Below, one piece after another: positions 36,601 through 45,429 of a DNA stretch of 64,000 bases. A model generated the notes under the pieces. It saw only the letters and a program-made list of their open reading frames with translations, did no database searches and was not told the DNA's origin. The translations under genes were made by a program, and so were the position numbers. The stretch's first letter is position 1, and each line of letters starts with the position of its first letter. Source of the DNA: Stutzerimonas kirkiae (GTDB lineage Bacteria > Pseudomonadota > Gammaproteobacteria > Pseudomonadales > Pseudomonadaceae); contig NZ_QJUO01000014.1 in NCBI RefSeq assembly GCF_004327335.1, forward strand, positions 1-64,000, given 5' to 3'.

Positions 36601-38961
36601 TCAGAAATCGTAGCGGGCGGTCAGGCCCAGGGTGCGAGGCGTGCCGAGCACACCGGAATAACCACCGTTGGCGCTGTTCCACAGGCTGGTGAAGTAGCTC
36701 TTGTCACCGGCGTTTTTCAGCCACAGCGAGACATCCCACTGCCCATCGCCCAGGTCGCCACGCAGGCCGGCGGACAGGTTGACCAGCGCATAGCTGGGGA
36801 TCTGGCCGTATTCGGAGTCGTCGATGGTGCCCACGGCCCTGGAACGGAAGGCATAGCTGGCGTTGACGTAGGGTTGCAGGCCGCTGTCCAGGGTCCACTG
36901 GTAGCTGCCATTGAGGTTGGCGATCCACTTCGAGGCGCCGACCACCTGGTGCCCGGTCAGATCGCAGGAAGCGGGAGCGCCGGCCTGGAAGGACACTTCC
37001 GGCGGGCAGGGCGCATCCTCGTAGTCGGTATAGCGCACATCGTTCCAGGAGCCGTTGGCATTCAGCGTCAGGCCGCGCACGGGCTTCCAGGTGCTTTCCA
37101 GTTCCAGGCCGCGGGAGCGGACTTCGCCGGCATTGGTCAGGTACTGGGTACGGGTCGAATGGTCGTAGGCATTGGCCTGGTAGCCGCTGACTTCGGTCCA
37201 GAACAGGTTGGCGTTGAACAGCAGGCTGTTGTCCAGCCAGGTGCTCTTGAAGCCCAGTTCGGCGTTGTTGGAACGCTCGGTGCCCACCAGCAGCGAATCG
37301 GCGCCGGCGGTCGGCGCGGCGCCCACGGTCAGGTTGACCCCGCCGGATTTCTCGCCATGGGCCAGCGAGCCGTAGCCGAGCAGCGTCGGCATGAACTGGT
37401 AGCTCAGGCTGAGCAGGCCGGACGGGCTGAAGCTGTGCAGGCTCAGGTCATCCGAATCGTAGGCGCCATGCCGCCCCTGGCGCTGGGTCGCGGCGGTGCC
37501 GGTCACCGCCGCACCGCCGATCGGCGCATCGCGGGTGACCCAAGCATCCTTTTCCTCGTAGGTGCCGCGTATACCGGCAGTCAAGTCCAGGCGCTCGGTC
37601 AGGTGCCATGTGCCCTGGGCGAACAGCGCATAACTGTCGGTATCGATATGCCCGTAGCCGAAGCTGGTGACATTGGCCAGCGCACCGGGGGCCGTACCGT
37701 TCCAGACATCTGCCAGGGGGCCGTAGAAATTGTGCTGGCGGTTGTCCAGGTCCTGCTTGAACCAGTAGGCGCCGAGCACATAGTCGAACGCCCCGCCGGT
37801 CGGCGACGCCAGGCGGATCTCCTGGGAATACTGCTTGTCGCGCACCCGCACACCGGCGTTGATCGACGCCGAGACGTTCAGGCCGTCGTCGTTGCGCGGG
37901 GTGAAATCCCACCAGCGGTAGGCGGTGATGGAGGTCAGGGTGAAGTCATTGGGCAGGGTCCAGTTGGCCTCCAGCGAGGTGCCGCCCTGGAACACCGTGA
38001 CCTGCTGGTCCGAATCGAAATTGACCTTGCGGTCCTTGCCGTACACCAGGGTCGCGCCCGCCGCCGCCGCCCGCTGCTCGTAGCGGTTGACACCGTTGAT
38101 GGTCGGCCCGGTGCTGTGCAGGGTGAGGATGCCGTTGTTGGAGTCCTCCTCGTTGTACTCGCCGATCCAGCGCAGGTTGAAGGTTTCGCTCGGCTGCCAC
38201 AGCAGTTGCCCACGGAAGCCCTGGCGCGCACCGCCGTTCAGGCTGTCGCCGTTGTAGACGTTCTTCACATAGCCGTCATCGCGGGTGCGATAGGCCGACA
38301 GGCGCCCGGCCAGGGTCTCGCTGAGCGGGCCGGAGATGCTGCCCTTGGTCTGGAAATAGCCATCCTCGCCGACCGAGGTCTCGATACTGCGCTCCGCCGT
38401 GAATGTCGGCTTGCGGGTGCTGATATTGAGCACCCCGGCGGTGGTGTTCTTGCCGAACAGGGTGCCCTGGGGGCCGCGCAGCACGTCGATCTGCTCCACG
38501 TCGAGCAGGTCGAACACGGCCATGCCGGGGCGCCCCAGGTAGACGTTGTCCAGGTACACGCCGACGCTGCCCTCCAGGCCATCGCTGGCCGGGTTGTTGC
38601 CCAGGCCACGGATAGCGATGCTCGACTGGCGCGCATGCACGTAGGCGACACTGGTGCTGGGCACCAGTTGCTGGATGTCCTGTACCCGATAGATGCGCTG
38701 GTTTTCCAGAACCTCCCCACCCAGCACGCTGATCGGCGTCGGTACGTCCTGGGCACTCTCCTCGCGGCGACGGGCATTGACGGTCACCGTGCCGAGCGCG
38801 GTGTCGGCGTTCGCTCGCGCCAGTGCCGGGCCTTCGGTCTCGGCCCCATGGGCTTGCAGCGCCATGCTCAAGGTGCCCAGCAGTACGGCCCCGGCCAGCG
38901 GCTTCAAGGCTCGGGTCAGAGGGATTGGCCTGTTCACCGGCCAGGTGTCGATAACGTTCAT
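36601..38961 (-). CDS. TonB-dependent outer-membrane receptor
   Basis: A 786-residue gated barrel importing a substrate with TonB-ExbBD energy. The signal region is long (charged start, then LKPLAGAVLLGTLSMALQA). A TonB box-like LGTVTVNA lies near residue 56. The plug domain contains IAIRGLGNNP, GVYLDNVYLGRPG and VLRGPQGTLFGKNTTAGVLN, and the barrel ends in the usual aromatic residue (ARYDF). Being first in an operon with two arylsulfotransferases suggests uptake of a sulfate ester or a related aromatic compound. It looks more like the CirA/SftP-type receptors than a siderophore system, but the substrate is inferred only from neighbours. Confidence 0.92.
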   Translation of the reverse strand: MNVIDTWPVNRPIPLTRALKPLAGAVLLGTLSMALQAHGAETEGPALARANADTALGTVTVNARRREESAQDVPTPISVLGGEVLENQRIYRVQDIQQLVPSTSVAYVHARQSSIAIRGLGNNPASDGLEGSVGVYLDNVYLGRPGMAVFDLLDVEQIDVLRGPQGTLFGKNTTAGVLNISTRKPTFTAERSIETSVGEDGYFQTKGSISGPLSETLAGRLSAYRTRDDGYVKNVYNGDSLNGGARQGFRGQLLWQPSETFNLRWIGEYNEEDSNNGILTLHSTGPTINGVNRYEQRAAAAGATLVYGKDRKVNFDSDQQVTVFQGGTSLEANWTLPNDFTLTSITAYRWWDFTPRNDDGLNVSASINAGVRVRDKQYSQEIRLASPTGGAFDYVLGAYWFKQDLDNRQHNFYGPLADVWNGTAPGALANVTSFGYGHIDTDSYALFAQGTWHLTERLDLTAGIRGTYEEKDAWVTRDAPIGGAAVTGTAATQRQGRHGAYDSDDLSLHSFSPSGLLSLSYQFMPTLLGYGSLAHGEKSGGVNLTVGAAPTAGADSLLVGTERSNNAELGFKSTWLDNSLLFNANLFWTEVSGYQANAYDHSTRTQYLTNAGEVRSRGLELESTWKPVRGLTLNANGSWNDVRYTDYEDAPCPPEVSFQAGAPASCDLTGHQVVGASKWIANLNGSYQWTLDSGLQPYVNASYAFRSRAVGTIDDSEYGQIPSYALVNLSAGLRGDLGDGQWDVSLWLKNAGDKSYFTSLWNSANGGYSGVLGTPRTLGLTARYDF

Positions 38962-39044
38962 GCAATGTTCCTGAATAGTCGCGACGAGCGTTTCCGTATG
39001 GCGGAGGCGAATCGGCGTTGCGGGTTGGCTTATATACCCAGCGA

Positions 39045-39058
39045 GAATATTTATATTC
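39045..39058. promoter_or_regulatory. Palindrome in the receptor/LysR divergent promoter
   Basis: GAATAT-TT-ATATTC is a perfect 6 bp inverted repeat with a 2 bp spacer, 84 nt upstream of the receptor gene and 93 nt upstream of the LysR gene, in an AT-rich stretch. It is a candidate operator for the adjacent LysR regulator. Confidence 0.4.
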
Positions 39059-39150
39059 GATAACTGAGCTTTTAGTCATATGAGATTGCATTTATAAATA
39101 GCCCATCCCCGTGCAGCAATTGCATTCGATCGAAAGTTGCCATGTAGAAA

Positions 39151-40104
39151 ATGCATATAGACCTCCGCCAGCTCCGCCACTTCGTCGCCCTGATCGAGCA
39201 CCGCAGCTTCGTCGCCGCGGCCGACGCGGTGAACCTTTCGCAATCTGCCTTCAGCCGCAGCATCCAGGCCCTGGAGCACAGCGCCGGCTACCAGTTGGTC
39301 GACCGCGCCAGCAAGCAACTGCCGCCGACCAAGCAGGGCCTGGTGGTGCTCGAGCACGCCCGCAGGCTGCTGCGCAGCGCCCATGACCTGAGCCTGGAGA
39401 TCGACCGCTTCAATGGCGAGGAAAGCGGCGAACTGCTGTTCGGTTGCGGGCCGGCCCCCGCCGCGCAACTGATCCCGCGCGCCATCGCACGCTTCATCGG
39501 CGACTACCCGAAGGCCCATGTGCGTTTCCTGGTGGACAACTGGCAGGAACTGGACAAGCGCCTGACCAACGAGGAGATCGAATTCTTCGTTGCCGATACC
39601 CGGCATTTCGAAGCCAACCCGGACTACCGGATTATTCGCCTCAGGCCACAGAAGTGGTACTTCTGCTGCCGCAGCGGGCACCCGCTGGCCGCCGCGGAGG
39701 AAGTCAGTTGCGAGCAAGTGTTCAGCTACCCGCTGGCCACCACCTTCCGCCCGCCGAACATTCGCAAGGTGCTGGTGGACTACAGCCGCCGGCGGGATTT
39801 CACCCCGGCGGTGGAATGCGAGCACGGGCATGCCCTGCTCAATGTGGTGCGCCACTCCGACGCCATCGGCATCGCCAACCCGGTCAATCTGGAGGAATAC
39901 CTGCTCAAGGACGAGCTGAAGATCCTGCAGGTGCACGACCTGCCGGGGCACCTGGAAGAACTCAATACCCGCTATGGCATCGTCAGCCGGGTCAACCGCA
40001 GCTTGTCGCCGCTGGCTCGCGCCATGTCCGAGCAGATCGAGCGCAGCGATACCCAGCTCGCCGACCAGCTCGCCGGGCTTTCGCTCAGCCGGCTCGGCGT
40101 CTGA
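39151..40104 (+). CDS. LysR-type regulator of the sulfur-ester locus
   Basis: A 317-residue LysR protein. Its HTH domain is at residues 3-62 (LRQLRHFVALIEHRSFVAAA, LSQSAFSRSIQALEH) and an effector-binding domain follows. It is transcribed divergently from the TonB receptor and sulfotransferases, and a binding-protein gene follows on the same strand. LysR proteins such as Cbl, CysB and SftR control sulfur scavenging in Pseudomonas; local control by this protein is inferred. The upstream ribosome site is weak. Confidence 0.9.
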   Translation: MHIDLRQLRHFVALIEHRSFVAAADAVNLSQSAFSRSIQALEHSAGYQLVDRASKQLPPTKQGLVVLEHARRLLRSAHDLSLEIDRFNGEESGELLFGCGPAPAAQLIPRAIARFIGDYPKAHVRFLVDNWQELDKRLTNEEIEFFVADTRHFEANPDYRIIRLRPQKWYFCCRSGHPLAAAEEVSCEQVFSYPLATTFRPPNIRKVLVDYSRRRDFTPAVECEHGHALLNVVRHSDAIGIANPVNLEEYLLKDELKILQVHDLPGHLEELNTRYGIVSRVNRSLSPLARAMSEQIERSDTQLADQLAGLSLSRLGV

Positions 40105-40200
40105 TTGCACGCCATGCATATCGTCTATGCCTGCATTGCGCTTGCCGTCCGCGGCATTGCTGCCTGAAATAGGCGCCCCGATCCTCACCCGGAGTCCGCC

Positions 40201-41259
40201 ATGCCATGCCTCTTGAAACTGCTGGCCAGCGCCATGCTGGCCGTTACCGCCAGCCTGGCACTGGCTGCCGGGCAACCGGCCAGCATCCGCATCGGCAGCC
40301 CGGACCAGAGTGCCGGCAACAAGCCGTTCATCGCCGGCCCGCTGGGACTGGCGCATATCCACCAGCAATTGGAGCAGGCGTTCGCCGCCGATGGCGTGAA
40401 GATCGAATGGCACTTTTTCAAGGGCGCCGGCCCGGCGGTCAACGAAGCCTTCGCCAACCGCCAGTTGGATATCGCCTACCTCGGCGACCTGGCCGCCATC
40501 ATCGGCCGCGCCAGTGGCCTGGAGACCCGCGTACTGCTCGGCTCACGTGGCGCCAACATGTACCTGGCGGCCACCCCGGAGTCATCCATCGAGGGCCTGG
40601 AAGACCTCAAGGGCAAGCGTATTTCCGTGTACCGGGGCACGGCGGACCAACTTTCCTTCGCCCGCGTACTGGCCAGCGCCGGCCTCAAGGAACGCGACCT
40701 GCGCATCGTCAGCCTGGACTGGAGCGCCGCCCGCGCCGCTCTCGCCGCCCGCCAGATCGATGCCGCCTGGTCCGGCATGGGCATCCTCGCCCTCGAAGCC
40801 CAGGGCATCGAGTTCCCCTTCGGCACCAAGCAGTTGCCGGTGACCTCCACCACCCAGGGCGCCCTGCTGGCCAGCGCCGACTTCATCCAGCGCTACCCTC
40901 AAGCCACGCAGAAGCTGGTGGATATCCTGGTGGGCAATGCGGCCTGGATCAGCGATGCGCGGAACCAGGATGAATATATCGACCTGCTGGCCAGCCAGAG
41001 CAGCATTCCCGCAGCGCTGTTCACCCGCGAGTTCCAGGGCGACGACCTCGTCCTGCGCAACTCGCCCCGGCTCGACGACTTCCTGCGCGCCAGCTTCCAG
41101 GACAGTGGCGAGCAGGCCCGCGCCCTGGGCCTGACCCGCCGCCCGGTGGAGATCGACGCCTGGTTCGAACCGAGCTTCGTCGAGAACGCCATCGTGCGCC
41201 AGGGGTTGCAGCTACTCTGGCCACGCTATGACCACGACGGCGAGCCCGCTACCGATTGA
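40201..41259 (+). CDS. ABC transporter substrate-binding protein (SsuA/NMT1-like)
   Basis: A 352-residue periplasmic binding protein with a signal peptide (LLASAMLAVTASLALA, cleaved near AG). The SsuA-like domain contains IRIGSPDQSAGNKPF, VKIEWHFFKGAGPAVNEAFA, LDIAYLGDLAAIIGRASGLE, GLEDLKGKRISVYRGTA and IDAAWSGMGILALEAQGI. Such proteins bind sulfonates, taurine, sulfate esters or thiamine precursors. No ATPase or permease is adjacent, so it must use a distant one. GGAG precedes the ATG. Placement by the sulfotransferase locus favours a sulfur compound. Confidence 0.88.
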   Translation: MPCLLKLLASAMLAVTASLALAAGQPASIRIGSPDQSAGNKPFIAGPLGLAHIHQQLEQAFAADGVKIEWHFFKGAGPAVNEAFANRQLDIAYLGDLAAIIGRASGLETRVLLGSRGANMYLAATPESSIEGLEDLKGKRISVYRGTADQLSFARVLASAGLKERDLRIVSLDWSAARAALAARQIDAAWSGMGILALEAQGIEFPFGTKQLPVTSTTQGALLASADFIQRYPQATQKLVDILVGNAAWISDARNQDEYIDLLASQSSIPAALFTREFQGDDLVLRNSPRLDDFLRASFQDSGEQARALGLTRRPVEIDAWFEPSFVENAIVRQGLQLLWPRYDHDGEPATD

Positions 41260-41295
41260 GTCGCCCGCGGGCCAGTCGCAGGGCACTGAAGGCGT

Positions 41296-41381
41296 CGACA
41301 AAAGCACTGAGGCTGGACGTAGAAGCGTTCCGTTCGGGCAGAAAACAGACTGTTTTCGTCCAGCCTCCAGCGCTTTTATCG
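41296..41381. repeat. Dispersed palindromic element, copy 7
   Basis: The left arm has CGACAAAAGCACTGAGGCTG and GACGTAGAAG; the right arm has TTTTCGTCCAGCCTCCAGCG and CTTTTATCG. It begins 36 nt after the binding-protein stop, in the gap before the SIMPL gene. Confidence 0.87.
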
Positions 41382-41464
41382 GTTCTTTGAGCACAACCAT
41401 GCGCTTGTCGGATAAGCGCGGATACGGGTAACGTGCCCCGACCATTTCCACTGGAGCACGCTCA

Positions 41465-42184
41465 ATGGCACAGCGAGACAGAATCGCCGCCCTGATCCTC
41501 GGCGCCTTCCTTTGCCTGGGCCTGGTCATCCTCGGCCAGCAATTGGGCTCCGCGGCGATCCGCTTCAAGGAATACGACCGGTCGGTCACCGTCAAGGGCC
41601 TGTCCGAGCACGAATACCCGGCCGATATCGTCATCTGGCCGATCCAGTTCACCGTGACCAGCAACGACCTGGAAGACCTCTACAACCGCATCGAGCAGGA
41701 CAGCGCCAAGATCGGCGCCTTCCTGCTGGCAAGAGGCATCCTGGCGAGCGAGATCACTCCCGCCATCCCCGATATCAGCGACCGTTCCGCACAGCGCTAC
41801 TCCAGCAGCGACGGTGCCGAGTTCCGCTATATCGCCGTGCAGTCGCTGACGCTGTACTCCTCGCGCATCGACGAGGTACGCAGCGTCATGAACGGCCTGA
41901 TGGAGCTGGGCAAGCAGGGCATCACCTTCGGCAGCGGCGACTACCAGGCGCGCCCGCAATACCTGTTCACCCGCCTGAACGAGGTCAAGCCGAAGATGAT
42001 CGAGGAAGCCACGCGCCAGGCCCGCGAAGTCGCGCAGAAGTTCGCCGAGGACTCCGCGAGCAAGCTGGGCAAGATCCGCAAGGCCTCCCAGGGCCAGTTC
42101 AGCATCGACGACCGCGATGCCAACAACCCGCATATCAAGCAGGTGCGGGTGGTATCGACGGTGGAATACTACCTGTCGGACTGA
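41465..42184 (+). CDS. SIMPL domain (DUF541) membrane-anchored protein
   Basis: A 239-residue protein with an N-terminal transmembrane or uncleaved signal helix (residues 8-30, ALILGAFLCLGLVILGQQLG) and a periplasmic SIMPL domain: RSVTVKGLSEHEYPADIVIW, FTVTSNDLEDLYNRIEQDS and YIAVQSLTLYSSRIDEVRSV. SIMPL proteins such as BP26 and YggE form envelope channels or stress proteins, and the molecular role is unclear. The stop codon is shared with the first base of the heptamer array. Confidence 0.86.
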   Translation: MAQRDRIAALILGAFLCLGLVILGQQLGSAAIRFKEYDRSVTVKGLSEHEYPADIVIWPIQFTVTSNDLEDLYNRIEQDSAKIGAFLLARGILASEITPAIPDISDRSAQRYSSSDGAEFRYIAVQSLTLYSSRIDEVRSVMNGLMELGKQGITFGSGDYQARPQYLFTRLNEVKPKMIEEATRQAREVAQKFAEDSASKLGKIRKASQGQFSIDDRDANNPHIKQVRVVSTVEYYLSD

Positions 42185-42260
42185 AGCGGCAAGCGGCAAG
42201 CGGCAAGCGGCAAGCGGCAAGCGGCAAGCGGCAAGCGGCAAGCGGCAAGCGGCAAGCGGC
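42184..42260. repeat. Heptamer tandem array 2 (AAGCGGC x11)
   Basis: Eleven perfect copies of a 7 bp unit, beginning at the last base of the SIMPL stop codon. Downstream sequence (TCAATGTGCGAGGCGGGGC then AAAACCCGGTCAAGC) resembles the sequence after array 1, so a unit longer than the heptamer is shared. It lies between the convergent SIMPL and LysE-type genes. Confidence 0.95.
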
Positions 42261-42369
42261 ATCAATGTGCGAGGCGGGGCAAAACCCGGTCAAGCGTTTC
42301 TTTGATGAAATCTCGCGGAAAGCGGTCTTGTAGGGTACGCCCTGGCGACAGTTGATTCGCGCCGTGGCA

Positions 42370-42993
42370 CTAGCGCAACTCGCTGAACGCCAGGCGGATG
42401 CCGAGGCCGATCAGCAGCGCGCCGGTCAGGCGGTCGAACCAGTGCCCCAGGCGGGCGAAACCGTTGCGCACCCCGGGGCGGCTGAACAGCCAGGCCACCA
42501 GGCAGAACCACAGGCCTGTCGCGGTCGCCAGGTACAGGCCGTAACCGAGCTGGATCGCCAGCGGCGTGTGCGGGTCGATCACCACGGTGAACAGCGACAG
42601 GAAGAACAGCGTCGCCTTGGGGTTCAGCCCGTTGGTGACGAAACCGGTCACGAAGGCCTTGCGCGGTGACTGCCGCGCCCCCTGCGACGCATCGACCCGC
42701 AGTGCCATCGGCCTGGCGCGCAGGGCCGAGAAGCCCAGGTACAGCAGATAGGCCGCCGCCAGCCACTTGAACAGGTTGAACAACAGGATCGACTGCGACA
42801 CGATCAGCCCGATACCCAGCAGCGAATAGACGACATGCACCAGGATGCCGCTGCCCACGCCGAACGCCGTCCAGGTGCCGGCACTGCGGCCCCGGCTCAC
42901 GCTTTCACGCACCACCACGGCAAAATCCGGCCCGGGGCTGGCCACCGCCAGCAAATGAACCAGTGCCACCGTGAGGAACTCCATCCAGTACAT
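42370..42993 (-). CDS. LysE/RhtB family amino-acid exporter
   Basis: A 207-residue membrane protein with about six hydrophobic segments. LysE-type N-terminus HLLAVASPGPDFAVVVRESV (the SPGPDFA motif) and the block VTGFVTNGLNPKATLFFLSL are visible. The ATG at 42993 has GGGGAG 6 nt upstream. The substrate is not predictable in this family. It is divergent from the hydroxyacid dehydrogenase gene. Confidence 0.92.
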   Translation of the reverse strand: MYWMEFLTVALVHLLAVASPGPDFAVVVRESVSRGRSAGTWTAFGVGSGILVHVVYSLLGIGLIVSQSILLFNLFKWLAAAYLLYLGFSALRARPMALRVDASQGARQSPRKAFVTGFVTNGLNPKATLFFLSLFTVVIDPHTPLAIQLGYGLYLATATGLWFCLVAWLFSRPGVRNGFARLGHWFDRLTGALLIGLGIRLAFSELR

Positions 42994-43043
42994 TGCATAC
43001 TCCCCGTTGACCCATCATTCCGATGAACTGCCAGAGACCCGCC

Positions 43044-44006
43044 ATGAGCAGACGCCGCGCCGTATTTCTCGACCTGGAACCCCTCGACCAGCAGGACCTG
43101 GACCTCGCGCCCCTGCGCTCGGCGTTCGATGAACTCGAATGCCACCCCGGCAGCGCCCCCGGGCAGGTTGCCGAACGCCTGCGGGGGGCGCAGGTCGCCA
43201 TCAGCAACAAGGTGCCGCTGGACGCCGCGACCCTGGCCCGCTGCCCGGAACTGGAGCTGATCCTGGTGGCCGCCACCGGCGTCAACAATATCGACCTGCA
43301 AGCCGCACGGCGGCAAGGCATCGTCGTCTGCAACTGCCAGGGCTACGGCACCGCGACGGTCGCCCAGCACACCCTGGCCCTGCTGCTGGCGCTGGCCACC
43401 CGCCTGGCCGACTACAACGCCGCGGTACAGGCCGGGCACTGGCAGCGCAGCGCGCAATTCTGCCTGCTGGACTACCCTATCGTCGAGTTGCAAGGCAAGG
43501 TGCTCGGGCTGCTCGGTCACGGCGAGCTGGGCAGCGCGGTGGCGCGCCTGGCCGAAGCGCTGGGCATGCGCGTGCTGATCGGCAACCTGCCAGGCCGCCC
43601 CGGGCGCACCGACCGCCTGGCGCTGGAGGAACTGCTGCCACAGGTGGATGCGCTGACCCTGCACTGCCCGCTCACCGAGCAGACCCGCGACCTGATCGGC
43701 GCCGGCGAGCTGCGCCTGATGAGACCCGGCGCCTTCCTGATCAACACCGCCCGTGGCGGGCTGGTGAACGAACAGGCCCTGGCCGACGCCCTGCGCGCGG
43801 GCCACCTGGGCGGCGCCGCCACGGACGTGCTCAGCCAGGAGCCGCCCCGCGACGGCAACCCCCTGCTGGCGGCGGACATCCCGCGCCTGCTGATCACCCC
43901 GCACAGCGCCTGGGGCAGCCGCGAAGCGCGGCAGCGCATCGTCATGCAACTGGTGGAAAACGCCGAGGCGTACTTCGCCGGGGTGCCACGACGCCAGGTT
44001 GGCTGA
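43044..44006 (+). CDS. D-2-hydroxyacid dehydrogenase (glycerate dehydrogenase-like)
   Basis: NAD(P)-dependent reduction of a 2-keto acid, 320 residues. The Rossmann motif GLLGHGELGSAVARLAEALG lies near residues 148-167. The catalytic Arg is in INTARGGLVNE, Glu in the region before TDVLSQEPP, and His in LITPHSAWGS. Length and pattern match hydroxypyruvate or glycerate dehydrogenases. The ATG at 43044 (MSRRRAVFLDLE) is preferred over one seven codons earlier because family proteins begin there. Confidence 0.88.
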   Translation: MSRRRAVFLDLEPLDQQDLDLAPLRSAFDELECHPGSAPGQVAERLRGAQVAISNKVPLDAATLARCPELELILVAATGVNNIDLQAARRQGIVVCNCQGYGTATVAQHTLALLLALATRLADYNAAVQAGHWQRSAQFCLLDYPIVELQGKVLGLLGHGELGSAVARLAEALGMRVLIGNLPGRPGRTDRLALEELLPQVDALTLHCPLTEQTRDLIGAGELRLMRPGAFLINTARGGLVNEQALADALRAGHLGGAATDVLSQEPPRDGNPLLAADIPRLLITPHSAWGSREARQRIVMQLVENAEAYFAGVPRRQVG

Positions 44007-44169
44007 TATCGCAACGCCCGCCCCTGGGGTCGGGCCAACGCTCAAGTGTCGCGATGGATGGCGACGGCGCACTCTACGCCGATGTGGCGAGGCTTCATGC
44101 GATTGCCCCGCCGGTACTTGCTACGAAGCGCCAACAGCCCCTAAGCTCGGCGCTTTTTGAGGAAGCCCC

Positions 44170-45171
44170 ATGGACCCGCGAAGCGAAGTCCTGCTGCGCC
44201 AGGCCGGACTGTTCACCGGCGATCTGCTGCTGGCCGGCCTGCCCGCCGATGACCTGCTCGCGGAGCTGCCACGGGCATGGGGCTGGAGCTGGCACGCCGG
44301 GGAGCACCAGCACCTGCTGGCACGCTTCGGCGAACGCTGCAGCTTCGATGTGCAGGCACCGCCGGCGGCGTTCGACAGTGCCGTATTGTTCCTGCCGAAA
44401 TCCCGCGAACTGACCGACTACCTGCTACAGGCGCTGGCCAGCCGCCTGGCCGGCAAGCCGCTCTACCTGGTCGGCGAGAAACGCGCCGGTATCGAACGCG
44501 CCGCCAGGCAGCTCGCAGCGTTCGGCAAACCCCGCAAGCTCGATAGCGCTCGCCACTGCCAACTCTGGCGAGTCGACGTGCTGGACGCACCCGACACCCC
44601 GGTACTGAACGACCTGGCCCGCCACTTCACCCTGGAACTGAGCGACGGCCCGCTGCAGGTCACCAGCCTGCCCGGCGTATTCAGCCATGGCCGCCTCGAC
44701 CTTGGCAGTGCCCTGTTGCTCGAACACCTGGACGGTCTGCCGGCCGGACCGCTGCTGGACTTCGGTTGCGGCGCCGGGGTCATTGGCGCGGCCCTGAAAC
44801 GCCGCTATCCAGCCAGCCCGGTGATCCTGCTCGATGTCGACGCCTTCGCCCTCGCCAGCAGCCGCCTGACCCTGGCGGCCAATCGCCTCGAAGCGCAGTC
44901 GATCGCGGCGGACAGCATCCACGCGGCCCCCGTGGGGCTGGCCGCGATCGTCAGCAACCCGCCCTTCCACCAGGGCGTGCACACCGACTACCAGGCCAGC
45001 GAAACGCTGCTGCGGCATGCCAGGGAACACCTGGCGACGAACGGAGAGCTGCGCCTGGTGGCCAATAGCTTCCTGCGCTACCCGCCACTGATCGAGCGAC
45101 ACCTGGGGCACTGCCAGACCCTCGCCAGCGGCCAGGGTTTCAGTCTCTACCGCGCGGCAATACGCCAATGA
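44170..45171 (+). CDS. rsmC: 16S rRNA (guanine1207-N2)-methyltransferase
   Basis: SAM-dependent methylation of G1207 in 16S rRNA. The 333-residue protein has an inactive N-terminal methyltransferase-like domain and a C-terminal catalytic domain with the SAM motif [20 protein letters not shown] and the N2-G methylation motif [24 protein letters not shown] is a typical RsmC linker. It is followed by the manganese riboswitch region. Confidence 0.93.
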   Translation: MDPRSEVLLRQAGLFTGDLLLAGLPADDLLAELPRAWGWSWHAGEHQHLLARFGERCSFDVQAPPAAFDSAVLFLPKSRELTDYLLQALASRLAGKPLYLVGEKRAGIERAARQLAAFGKPRKLDSARHCQLWRVDVLDAPDTPVLNDLARHFTLELSDGPLQVTSLPGVFSHGRLDLGSALLLEHLDGLPAGPLLDFGCGAGVIGAALKRRYPASPVILLDVDAFALASSRLTLAANRLEAQSIAADSIHAAPVGLAAIVSNPPFHQGVHTDYQASETLLRHAREHLATNGELRLVANSFLRYPPLIERHLGHCQTLASGQGFSLYRAAIRQ

Positions 45172-45224
45172 CCCCGGCCTGACAAGGCTTGCACAAGGCG
45201 CTCCGCTTCGGCACACTCGCCCGC

Positions 45225-45385
45225 GTCCTGGGGGAGTAGTCTCCGGTGAGTCCCGCTCACCTGGCATGCATCAACACGCTTGGTCGGCAGACCATGGTGC
45301 ATGCAACCGGTACCGGCCCGATTCCAGCCCGTACCCGGTCTGACAAGACCCATGACATGAACGACTGACCCGGGGCGGGCAGGCG
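45225..45385 (+). ncRNA. yybP-ykoY-type manganese riboswitch
   Basis: The leader contains the conserved GGGGAGTAG (45231-45239) and a stem with GGTGAGTCCCGCTCACC. This is followed by ACACGCTTGGTCGGCAGACC with a long GCATGCA...TGCATGC stem, and GTCTGACAAGACC near the 3' side. These blocks and their order match proteobacterial yybP-ykoY elements such as those of alx and mntP. The next gene encodes a GDT1-type cation exporter, a known target of this Mn-sensing riboswitch. The 3' boundary is approximate. Confidence 0.82.
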
Positions 45386-45429
45386 TGCATGTCATGGTGA
45401 GTAGTCGACCCGCCCTCCAGGAAAGCCGT

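Noticed and set aside
36523..39063. 846-residue open frame on the + strand
   Set aside because: It lies antisense to the TonB receptor and sulfotransferase. Its composition (Gly/Val/Arg/His-rich, no domain) is typical of a GC-rich shadow frame.
42184..42260. CRISPR-like array
   Set aside because: The units are 7 bp direct tandem repeats with no spacers, so this is a microsatellite-type array.
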